Source: Niabella yanshanensis (GTDB lineage Bacteria; Bacteroidota; Bacteroidia; Chitinophagales; Chitinophagaceae). Taken from it: a DNA stretch of 64,000 nt. Position 1 is the first letter of the stretch. Each line of letters starts with the position of its first letter. The notes beneath the pieces were generated by a model. That model was given only the letters and a program-made list of their open reading frames with translations, had not been told where the DNA came from and ran no database searches. The DNA lies in contig NZ_CP139960.1 of assembly GCF_034424215.1 (NCBI RefSeq), positions 186,001-250,000 of the forward strand, given 5' to 3'. Shown one piece after another: positions 56,553 to 64,000 of this stretch. Both the position numbers and the translations under genes were made by a program.

Positions 56553-57449
56553 TTGAAATCATCTTTAGCTATGATAATACTTAGCCTGATTTCCTCTTTG
56601 CTAATTTTGTTGACAGTATATGTTACCAGCCTTCGCCGCAAACTCAAACAGGCGTGTCAAAAGATCCGGTGCCTGGAAACAACGGATCTGGAAAAGGATA
56701 AATTTTTTACGGTGATGGCCCACGACCTTAATGGCTTTGTCAACACAGGTCATGCGGCGCTCCAGCTTTATAGGTCAGGGGTTTTACCGGATAAAGATGC
56801 AGGGTTTGTTCTTGATAGCATTGAGGAGAAATTTCATACGGCCTCAGTGACACTTCAAAGCCTTTTAAATTGGGGTAAATTACTTTTCAGAGGCGCTTCT
56901 ATCAGCAAGTGTACCTTTGATATGACTGCTGTAATAAATGCTGAGCTGGACCTGGCAAAGGCAGCTATGAGAACTAAGGATATATACGTGATCAACGAAC
57001 TTGAGTTCAGGCAATACGTATATGCCGATCCGGAGCAGTGCAAATTCATCATCCGCAATCTTATTAATAACGCGCTGAAGTTCACGCGTAATAATGGTAT
57101 CATTACAATTGGGATATCTGAAAACGTGCGCCCTGGCTTTGTAGTGATCGCTGTAAAGGATAGTGGTATAGGAATGTCTCCTGGGAAATTAGAGAAAGTT
57201 TTTTTTCCTTTTGGAGAAAGTACAGAAGGCACAGCCAGGGAAAAGGGAAACGGCGTCGGACTCATGTTATGCCGTGAATACGCACGGCGGAACGGCGGCG
57301 ATCTGTGGGCGGAAAGCCAGAATGAAATAGGGACGACTTTTTACTTAGCTGTAAAAAGCCGGACAGATCATTTGACCAATCAGCAGTCCGGTGTTAAAGA
57401 TCGTACTTGCCATAGCCCCGTTGCGCAATATCATGAGCAGTTTGGTTAG
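56553..57449 (+). CDS. Short sensor histidine kinase
   Basis: 298 residues with one N-terminal membrane segment (about 7-26) and a coiled linker, with no recognisable sensor domain. The phosphoacceptor is in FFTVMAHDLNGFVNTGHAAL (HD-L as in HDLRSP). The kinase domain has RNLINNALKFT, VKDSGIGMSPGKLEKVFFPF and KGNGVGLMLCREYARRNGG. The tail ends unusually with HSPVAQYHEQFG. The start is TTG 56553 or ATG 56571. No response regulator is adjacent, so it is an orphan whose partner lies elsewhere or is lost. Confidence 0.88.
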   Translation: MKSSLAMIILSLISSLLILLTVYVTSLRRKLKQACQKIRCLETTDLEKDKFFTVMAHDLNGFVNTGHAALQLYRSGVLPDKDAGFVLDSIEEKFHTASVTLQSLLNWGKLLFRGASISKCTFDMTAVINAELDLAKAAMRTKDIYVINELEFRQYVYADPEQCKFIIRNLINNALKFTRNNGIITIGISENVRPGFVVIAVKDSGIGMSPGKLEKVFFPFGESTEGTAREKGNGVGLMLCREYARRNGGDLWAESQNEIGTTFYLAVKSRTDHLTNQQSGVKDRTCHSPVAQYHEQFG

Positions 57450-58252
57450 TGTGCTGTACGACTTTCGCTTATTAACCTGGATTAATACAAAATTTGCCTT
57501 ACTTCGAATAGCTTTAAAACGCCGGGTGCGATTACCAATGATACCGGTTATTGAATCATATTGCCACCCTTAATACAGGATATATATTTAAGATCTTGAA
57601 ACAGTTTAGCCTTTTATTAAATGAGGGTTCACTATACATGGCTCGTTCAATTGAGGAGGCTCCGGATCCGGTTGTATTGAACAGGAGCTTTTATGCTACC
57701 TGAATGCGGGTGCCCGGTTCGCCCCGAAGTTTAATCTCAATCTTTATGCTGATCCATGTTATGGCTATAAAGCCTGAACCCATTAAAGAGTAATAGCTAT
57801 ACATGCCATCATGGTAACCATCCAGAAAATAATTCAACTTCCTTCGCTCCAACTAACTGCCAGCTAATTAAATACACGGGAGCAACGCCCGGAGATAACT
57901 ATGCGTATCCGCACAGCGGAGGGATATACAGCAGGATGGAAGCAGGACGGAAGAATATTTCCTGATAGAAAACCACTGCCCGATCTGTGCTTCGGCAACA
58001 GATCGGCAGGATGATATCACCTATTCTTTCAGAAGGACGGCGCTCCACCTACCGGATAAAGAAGCAAACTTAAGTATGGGGTCAAAGACCAGATAATAAC
58101 CTTTGGGTTTTATTAATTGGTCTCTCTCTGCTATAACCCGGAAAGGTTACCAGTAGAAAATTAAAACCGGAATCGGGAAGGGGCTATCCCGGCTCGAACT
58201 ATAAAGTTTCTCAACTTCGAATAACGGATTTTAGCGTTTTACGCTCTTGGCA
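57450..58252. other. Gene-poor stretch, 0.8 kb, with decayed coding pieces
   Basis: No intact gene. Recognisable but unassigned pieces include LNAGARFAPKFNLNLYADP near 57700-57760 and EEYFLIENHCPICASATDRQ near 57950-58010. The second looks like the Cys-rich middle of ArsR-type regulators. Each is broken by stops and frame changes. Probably remnants of two or more lost genes. Confidence 0.35.
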
Positions 58253-60151
58253 TTATTTATCAGCCATTTTAAGAACAACAGAAAACTTAGCCTTTTTATT
58301 TGCCTGGATTTTCGCATCGAACCCCAGCATTATAGTGCCTTTATTAGGTTGGTTATAATTTCCATAATTATAGTTGCCAAACTCGCAACGGTAAGCTTCA
58401 GGATTTTCTGAAGGCCTTACTACCAGTTTGAAGGGCTCACTTCCATGAAACGTTAACAGCATTGTTTTACCTTGCTGCGAAAGCCGGATAGTTGTGTCAC
58501 CTACAATTTCGGCGACTGCAGGGGTAACCATATTCCATCGTATATCTACGGGCGACGCCCCCGCTTCAATAAGGTCGTCTACCTGCAAATAGCGATCTCT
58601 TACTATCACGGCCTTTCTGGTGGCAGACCTGACTTCATTATGCAGGTTAAGTACCTGCGTGAGGTCCACAGTAGCCCCCAACTCTTTATCTTTCTCAAAA
58701 GTCTCTATGATATTGGCCCGGCCCTTTACGTTATGCCTTTGATTATTGATGCTGATGGTATTGTGATTAAGATTGTTGTACCGGAAGATATCCCAACGTT
58801 GGGAACTTTGCTCCATATTCCAGAGGTCTACACCTTTAGACTCAAGCGTGATATAGCTTTGCAAACCAAAATCCATGGCCCATCTCAGTCCGGCCTCGTC
58901 ATACACAAAACTGCCCTGGTCCATATGGGCATGCCCATCTGCCGCGCTGCCGCCTTTAATGCCGAGATATTTACTTTGGTTATCCTGCCATTGGGTACGC
59001 ACTATCGTTACGGGTGTGATGCCATGACCTATAAATATCTTTTTAACCGGCTTCAAAGATTTTGACAGGTCCATATTTTTTGAAAAAATCATTGCAAGAG
59101 GGAGTATCCGGTCATCATCTGTACCCTGTTGGGTATATCGTCCTTTTTTTATCAGTTCCTTTTCGTTGTAGATTAAGGAAGGATCTTTTAGCTGGTCAGC
59201 AAACCAGAACATAGCGGGAGAAGGCGCAATGGCTCTGCCGCAATCATAGTAGTTGTAATAAAAGCCGGACGGTCCCTGGGCAAAAAGCATATAATAGGCA
59301 GACTGCATAAAACCGGGTGCCTTTGACAGATTATGATCAGATCCCAGAGCTGTTTGCAATGCGGCTGACAGCATTACCTGGAAACTGGTACCGTAGTTCC
59401 AGTAACCCGGTCCTTCGGGATAATTGCCATCAGGAGCAAAGGCCTTTAAAGGCAGCAGGTTGGATTTTAACGATCTTTCAATGATAGCTACTGCTGCTTC
59501 TTTTTCCTCATCCAGTATCGCCAATGCCCCATATACAAGGCCAGCATTACAAACCGAGTTCCAGTTGCTATGTGCTTCCAAAAACCAGGCATCCGATTTA
59601 TAGTAAGAAGCCTTGAATGCTTTTTCCAATATAGCTGCCCGCACGTTTTTTTTAGTGCTTTCTTTCAGCTGATCGTATAACCAGTCATAAGCAATTGCCA
59701 CTCCCATACACATTTCACCAACATCCAGGAAATGCGAGGGGTTCCAGCTTTCAAATTTGCATAAAGCATTTAATTCGGTCTCCGCCCTCTTCGCATATTT
59801 ACTCTCTCCTGTCATACGGAAACTATAAGAAAGGTAAAATAAGCGGGTGAGCGCCTTTCTTGAAACGGCCAGCAACCGCTTTCCTTCTTTTTGAAATACC
59901 AATGGAGGCTCAGTAATTGATTGGTCTGAAATTTTTAGTATGTAATCATCTACTTTCTTTAATTCAGCACTTTTTCGAATCGATGCTTTTATTTGCTGCT
60001 CCTCGCCCTGCTTTAACAATAGCCTTGGATGAGCGGCTATATTTTCATAGTTGAACGCCTGGCCGTTGGCCGAAAGGTACAGCGCAATGCAACTTAACAG
60101 CATAAAGCTACATCTGGTTCGAATGTATATTTTATATAATAGAGTAGTCAT
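58253..60151 (-). CDS. Heparinase II/III-like polysaccharide lyase
   Basis: 632 residues with a signal peptide (CSFMLLSCIALYLSANGQ). An alpha-helical toroid (about 40-340) has HPRLLLKQGEEQQIKASI, GEMCMGVAIAYDWLYDQL, EAHSNWNSVCNAGLVYGA and GPGYWNYGTSFQVML. It is followed by an antiparallel beta-sandwich from about 370 with GGSAADGHAHMDQGSFVYD, carrying a histidine typical of the catalytic area, and NHNTISINNQRHNVKG. These features match heparinase II/III-type lyases (PL12/PL17/PL21-like), which act on uronic-acid polymers such as heparan or alginate. Exact family not decided. Last gene of the second glycan locus, 52 bp after GH43. Confidence 0.85.
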   Translation of the reverse strand: MTTLLYKIYIRTRCSFMLLSCIALYLSANGQAFNYENIAAHPRLLLKQGEEQQIKASIRKSAELKKVDDYILKISDQSITEPPLVFQKEGKRLLAVSRKALTRLFYLSYSFRMTGESKYAKRAETELNALCKFESWNPSHFLDVGEMCMGVAIAYDWLYDQLKESTKKNVRAAILEKAFKASYYKSDAWFLEAHSNWNSVCNAGLVYGALAILDEEKEAAVAIIERSLKSNLLPLKAFAPDGNYPEGPGYWNYGTSFQVMLSAALQTALGSDHNLSKAPGFMQSAYYMLFAQGPSGFYYNYYDCGRAIAPSPAMFWFADQLKDPSLIYNEKELIKKGRYTQQGTDDDRILPLAMIFSKNMDLSKSLKPVKKIFIGHGITPVTIVRTQWQDNQSKYLGIKGGSAADGHAHMDQGSFVYDEAGLRWAMDFGLQSYITLESKGVDLWNMEQSSQRWDIFRYNNLNHNTISINNQRHNVKGRANIIETFEKDKELGATVDLTQVLNLHNEVRSATRKAVIVRDRYLQVDDLIEAGASPVDIRWNMVTPAVAEIVGDTTIRLSQQGKTMLLTFHGSEPFKLVVRPSENPEAYRCEFGNYNYGNYNQPNKGTIMLGFDAKIQANKKAKFSVVLKMADK

Positions 60152-60203
60152 CAGTTTTTTTGAATTTTAATGGCCTTATAATACAATAAATAATAGAAAG
60201 CTG

Positions 60204-61730
60204 CTAATCAAAAACCGGGGCAAGCGTTCTTAACGATGGAGTGCCGCCGGTGATAAACGGCCAGCCACCGGCATCCCAGTGAAGTTGATCCAGCATCAGT
60301 ACACGTCCCGAAGCATCAGTGGTTTTAATGCCATGGTAGAGTAACCAGTCACTGCCTTTTTTGTCCTGTACAATCTGTGAACAATGCCCGTTGCCAACAA
60401 AAGAAGCATTTTTATTGATGACTAAGGTATAACCATTTGACATCATTGTTTTACCATTTTTATCTACATACGGCCCTGCGAGATTGGCCGAGCGCCCGAC
60501 TACCAGCTGATAGGTACTGTTCAGGCCTGCACAGCAGGAACCAATGGAAGCAAACATATAGTAATGGTTAGCTTTTTTATAGATGTAAACTCCTTCAAAA
60601 TAGGTACCGGCTACCTGCTGTTTTGTAGCTCCCGGTTTAATTGAAAGCCCATCGTCGCTCATTTCTATCATATAGATGCCCCTGAAACTTCCCCAGAACA
60701 AGTACTTTTTCCCGTTGTCTTCTATGAAATAGGGATCAATAGAATTTTGCACATCAATTTCATTACTTCTAAACAGCTTGCCCTTGTCTGTAAAGGGTCC
60801 GCCCGGCTGATCGGCCGTAGCAACACCTATACCACAGGTCCACTCACCGCCCCATACAGACATAGAATAATACAATACATACTTACCGTTGATGTAATGA
60901 ATGCTAGGCGCCCACAATCCGCCATTGGGTTCGAAATCCGGGCGGGTGGCATCGGTAAAAGCAGTGCCTGCTTGGGTCCATTCGAAAAGATTTTGAGAAC
61001 GCATTACAGGTATATTGCGGGTATCCTCAGTTGCGTAAAGGTAAAACCATCCGTCAGCAGATCTAATAACTGTCGGATCGGGAAGACTTCTGCTGACGAC
61101 CGGGTTGCTGTATTGAATATTGATATAGCTGAATGGCACATTGTCCGACGTTTTTTGCCGTACAGCTACCTGGATGTCTCCATCTTTTTGGCCGGCATAT
61201 TCAGGAACTATTAATTGTATTTTTTGTCCTGTTACAGCTATAACAGTAGCAGCTTTGCCACTAAAGTTTATGGCAACATCAGACTTTTTATCGCCAAATC
61301 CTGATCCGGTAATTTCAATAGTATCGCCTGCAGCAGCTTTTACGGGATAAGCTTTAATTTTTGGATGTGGATAGTCAATGGTAAAAAGAAATCGGTTCGA
61401 TGGCTGATCGCCCAGCTTAACCCTGATTTTTACCAGTTCACTTTCTGCAGGTGCGGGCACTATTACTTTTACCTGGTTATCTGCTGCCGTCACTACGGCA
61501 GCGTCCTGATTGTCGAATGAAACGGCCAGCTGACCGGTACTGGTGCCAAAATTATTACCGGTAATAGTGATCGTATCGCCCGGCACGGCAATAGCAGGTT
61601 GCACCAGCCGTATTTGCGGTCTTCCGGGTACACCATTGTCAATGCTTTTATCCTTCTTGTCTTTCGAGCAATGACCAAGCGTTACAATAGTTGCAATGCC
61701 CAGGAGGCATCGGCTGATATATTTCTTCAT
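60204..61730 (-). CDS. Lipoprotein with two IPT/TIG domains and a GH43-type domain
   Basis: About 509 residues. Lipobox TLGHC, then two IPT/TIG immunoglobulin-like domains (about 40-125 and 127-208; IRLVQPAIAVPGDTITITGN and YPVKAAAGDTIEITGSGFGD). The remainder is a five-bladed GH43-like propeller with catalytic-position acids in SLPDPTVIRSADGWFYLYA, GGLWAPSIHYINGKYVLYYS, NSIDPYFIEDNGKKYLFWG and GTYFEGVYIYKK. GH43 enzymes cleave arabinose, xylose or galactose links. Fusing surface-binding IPT domains to the enzyme is unusual. The start at 61730 (MKKYISRCLLG) is preferred. It is co-directional with SusD. Confidence 0.85.
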   Translation of the reverse strand: MKKYISRCLLGIATIVTLGHCSKDKKDKSIDNGVPGRPQIRLVQPAIAVPGDTITITGNNFGTSTGQLAVSFDNQDAAVVTAADNQVKVIVPAPAESELVKIRVKLGDQPSNRFLFTIDYPHPKIKAYPVKAAAGDTIEITGSGFGDKKSDVAINFSGKAATVIAVTGQKIQLIVPEYAGQKDGDIQVAVRQKTSDNVPFSYINIQYSNPVVSRSLPDPTVIRSADGWFYLYATEDTRNIPVMRSQNLFEWTQAGTAFTDATRPDFEPNGGLWAPSIHYINGKYVLYYSMSVWGGEWTCGIGVATADQPGGPFTDKGKLFRSNEIDVQNSIDPYFIEDNGKKYLFWGSFRGIYMIEMSDDGLSIKPGATKQQVAGTYFEGVYIYKKANHYYMFASIGSCCAGLNSTYQLVVGRSANLAGPYVDKNGKTMMSNGYTLVINKNASFVGNGHCSQIVQDKKGSDWLLYHGIKTTDASGRVLMLDQLHWDAGGWPFITGGTPSLRTLAPVFD

Positions 61731-61755
61731 TAGGATCATTTTTTAGTGATAAGGT

Positions 61756-63474
61756 TTACCATCCCGACCGTTGTTTTAAACTCGGATTAATAGCAACTTC
61801 CTGCAAAGGATAGGGCAGTAAAAGATGCCTTGCTTTGTTGAATGTCAGGCCCGGGGTTAAATAGGCTTGATGAAACTGGTTCGATGCTGTAAAGGATGGG
61901 AAATTTATGATGGAAGCGTTGGTTTCATCAAGCTTTTCTTTGATCAGGTTCCATCGTATCAGATCTTGTTTTCTCAGGCCTTCAAAACAAAGTTCCCTCA
62001 AACGTTCATCCACCAGTTCGTTAAAGAAATCTTCATGAGCCAGACTCTCAGTGTAAGGCGTCAGGCCGGCCCGCTCCCTTACTTTGTTCAGGCTGTTCAG
62101 TGCTCCGGCGTCAGCGTTCGCTGTACCAAACCTGCCGCCAATACTGGCTTCAGCATGCATCAGCAATATGTCGGCGTATCGCAGAATAGGGAAGTTAGTG
62201 CCGGTGTAGTTAGCATCAGTGGCAGAAGAGGTTCCGCTGTTGAGGATGGTATAAGGAGCGCCAGCCTGGGGTGTTTTGCTTTTGAGCTCGGCCAGGTTAG
62301 TGGGTTCCCACCGTCTGTACTTGCCAATGCCATATTCCTGGTCTAGTGGACTGTTTAAAATGTATCGCATGGTGAATAAACCGGTTGAAGAACTATAATT
62401 GTTCTTATAACCTGCAATGCTCCAATCTCTCCGCCTGTCCTCGGGTGAATATTTAAGATATACCGGGAGGGCTGCATTTACGTTTGCAAATCCCCTGGGG
62501 ATACCGGGCGTGCCCACAAATTCCACCCCGTTGATATTGCCCATTCTTCCATGCACTGTTATGCCGGATGTTATCAGGTTGCCAAAGGATATCTCAAACA
62601 AAGACTCTCTGGTGTCGTATTTTTCCTGTATATATTTAAGAAAATGATTTCGGTAGCTCGCTGTATCAGTTGAAAACGGAACGATACCATGCCAACCGTC
62701 ATTAATCACGATCTCGCATTGTTCTTTGGCTTTTACAAAATATTGCGCCGGATTGTCAAAAAAGCATTCGGCCTCATTGGCTGATAAATAGGGTTGAAAT
62801 CCGCCCATCCTCAGGTATAATCGTGCCAGCAATCCGTGAGCCGCCATTTTATTAGGTTCACCTGCAACATACCTGCTTTCTTTGGAATGTGACAGATGGG
62901 CTGCTGCAAACAGCCAATCTTTTTCCACCTGTTTGTAAACATCCAGTACCGGTGATGGAGGAAAATTATTATCTTTTTGAGAAGAACTGGGTATGAGACG
63001 AAGGGGGACAGGGCCAAACCAATTGGCAAGCGTGAAGTAAGAAAAGCCTCTCATAAAGCGCGCTTTGGCTAAAATGAGATTATATTCTTCTTCTGAAAAC
63101 AGCTCGGCTTTAAGGTTCTTCTCCAGTTGATTGGCCAGGTGAATGCAACTGTAAAATTGAAGCCAGGTGTTTTTTATTTCATCGCTTGACGAAGTGTATT
63201 CATATTTGGCCGCCGCCCAGGTTGCACCCGGATCGTTGGTATACGTCTCGTCAGTACCCGCCTCCAGCATTACATTAAAGCGGTAGCCATACAACGCTTC
63301 TTTTGACAGCTGGCTGTATATACCCGATAGTGCCAGGTTTGCCTGGTAGGTAGTGGTATAAAAAGTTTCGTCTGTCCATGAATGTTCAGGCTTTACATCA
63401 AGCATTTTATGGCAGCCGCAGGCAACGCATATAAATAAAACCAAGGGCGGCAGAAAAATAGCTGTATGTTTCAT
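61756..63474 (-). CDS. SusD/RagB glycan-binding lipoprotein (second locus)
   Basis: 572 residues with lipobox FICVAC, then SusD features: FYTTTYQANLALSGIYSQL, ILAKARFMRGFSYFTLANWF, AAHGLLARLYLRMGG, YADILLMHAEASIGG, LNKVRERAGLTPYTE, and VDERLRELCFEGLRKQDLIRW near the end. It should cap the SusC protein upstream. The GH43 fusion starts 25 bp after its stop. It precedes GH43 and the lyase in what looks like one operon. Confidence 0.93.
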   Translation of the reverse strand: MKHTAIFLPPLVLFICVACGCHKMLDVKPEHSWTDETFYTTTYQANLALSGIYSQLSKEALYGYRFNVMLEAGTDETYTNDPGATWAAAKYEYTSSSDEIKNTWLQFYSCIHLANQLEKNLKAELFSEEEYNLILAKARFMRGFSYFTLANWFGPVPLRLIPSSSQKDNNFPPSPVLDVYKQVEKDWLFAAAHLSHSKESRYVAGEPNKMAAHGLLARLYLRMGGFQPYLSANEAECFFDNPAQYFVKAKEQCEIVINDGWHGIVPFSTDTASYRNHFLKYIQEKYDTRESLFEISFGNLITSGITVHGRMGNINGVEFVGTPGIPRGFANVNAALPVYLKYSPEDRRRDWSIAGYKNNYSSSTGLFTMRYILNSPLDQEYGIGKYRRWEPTNLAELKSKTPQAGAPYTILNSGTSSATDANYTGTNFPILRYADILLMHAEASIGGRFGTANADAGALNSLNKVRERAGLTPYTESLAHEDFFNELVDERLRELCFEGLRKQDLIRWNLIKEKLDETNASIINFPSFTASNQFHQAYLTPGLTFNKARHLLLPYPLQEVAINPSLKQRSGW

Positions 63475-63592
63475 TCGTATATCTTTTATTTTTTTAGTGA
63501 GGTTGTATGGAATGTTCTCTCATTATTTATGTTGAAAAGTGAAGACGCCATTTCATCAGTAATTTTGTAGCGTCATTTGCGTATAAGTATTG

Positions 63593-64000
63593 TTAAAAAG
63601 TGATGTCAATACCGCCCGAAATTGTTCTGGATTGCGGATACGCCGAATAATCAAGCCTTGGAGTAAGCGCGCCAAACCTGCCTACCGATACATCGGGGTC
63701 GTAACCTGTGTAACGGGTCCAGGTATGCAGGTTCTGGGCCGACAAGGTGATCCTGCAGTTTTTAAGGTGAAGCTTTCTGAGCAGGTGAGCGGGTAAGCTA
63801 TAGCCCAGCACCAGGGTTTTGAGCTTAATATAGGAGCCGTCATCTACATGCCTGGAATCGATGCGATAGCCATAGGGCCGGATCAGGTTAATATCGTCGT
63901 ACCGCATTCCTTCAATATCGGTATCGGTATTAGTGGGTGTCCATATATCCGTTAATGATTTCAAGCCGTTACGCCCCGCATTATAAATACTGCCAAACTC
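63593..64000 (-). CDS. SusC/RagA outer-membrane transporter, C-terminal part only
   Basis: Open to the window end; the visible 135 codons are the C-terminal barrel end: GSYIKLKTLVLGYSLPAHLL, then NCRITLSAQNLHTWTRYTGY with DPDVSV, and the final GGIDITF. This is the usual SusC end. The start lies beyond 64000. It is 118 bp upstream of SusD on the same strand. Confidence 0.92.
   Translation of the reverse strand, partial: EFGSIYNAGRNGLKSLTDIWTPTNTDTDIEGMRYDDINLIRPYGYRIDSRHVDDGSYIKLKTLVLGYSLPAHLLRKLHLKNCRITLSAQNLHTWTRYTGYDPDVSVGRFGALTPRLDYSAYPQSRTISGGIDITF

Overview
The window is chromosomal DNA from a Bacteroidota bacterium, most likely a member of the Chitinophagaceae or a close relative. The evidence is SusC/SusD pairs, GH92 mannosidases, FKBP, PanD and Fmt of Bacteroidota type, promoter-like -7 boxes of the TAnnTTTG form, and the near absence of Shine-Dalgarno sequences. 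No intact transposase, integrase, CRISPR array or rRNA gene is visible.

Region 1 (1-17.7 kb) is mostly core genome. It opens with a signalling and cell-wall cluster: a PP2C phosphatase (cut by the window start), a giant SEDS glycosyltransferase fused to a penicillin-binding transpeptidase, an FHA protein, and a Ser/Thr kinase with its own FHA domain. This parallels the actinobacterial pstP-rodA-pbpA-pknA/B-fha cluster. Next come a flippase-like membrane protein, panD, two adjacent pseudogenes (DoxX and a LytTR response regulator), a LysM/four-SH3 exported protein, a DUF4143 ATPase behind a tandem repeat with promoter-like boxes, fmt, an FKBP isomerase, pepT, a Band 7 protein and tRNA-Leu(CAG). 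Two broken pieces of the tRNA lie on either side of it.

Region 2 (17.7-37.3 kb) holds gene debris followed by a large glycan-utilisation locus. A GntR/UTRA regulator lies beside a divergent pair (secreted EEP-family hydrolase and sulfatase) and a long unidirectional run: SusC, SusD, a DUF3823 lipoprotein, a mannose-6-phosphate isomerase-like fusion, GH92, a sugar MFS transporter, a ROK kinase and a second GH92. Together these could import a mannose-rich glycan, release mannose, take it into the cytoplasm, phosphorylate it and isomerise it to fructose-6-phosphate. A 14-bp sequence is identical in the two control regions and is the best candidate operator for the GntR protein.

Region 3 (37.3-45.5 kb) has low gene density and signs of decay: a frameshifted TetR gene, a conjugation ATPase (TraG) reduced to its two ends, an orphan lipoprotein, a sulfatase, a Crp/Fnr regulator with a partner of unknown function, an NTF2-like protein and a cysteine-rich four-helix copper-binding protein. 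Region 4 (45.5-56 kb) holds three exported proteins of unknown function with an OmpR-type two-component pair, bracketed by diverged 204-bp direct repeats. It also holds an outer-membrane receptor operon with metal-handling features (a CxxxC small protein and a YHS-domain lipoprotein). Region 5 (56-64 kb) has a histidine kinase, more debris, and the end of a second glycan locus on the minus strand: SusC (cut by the window end), SusD, an IPT-GH43 fusion lipoprotein and a heparinase II/III-like lyase.
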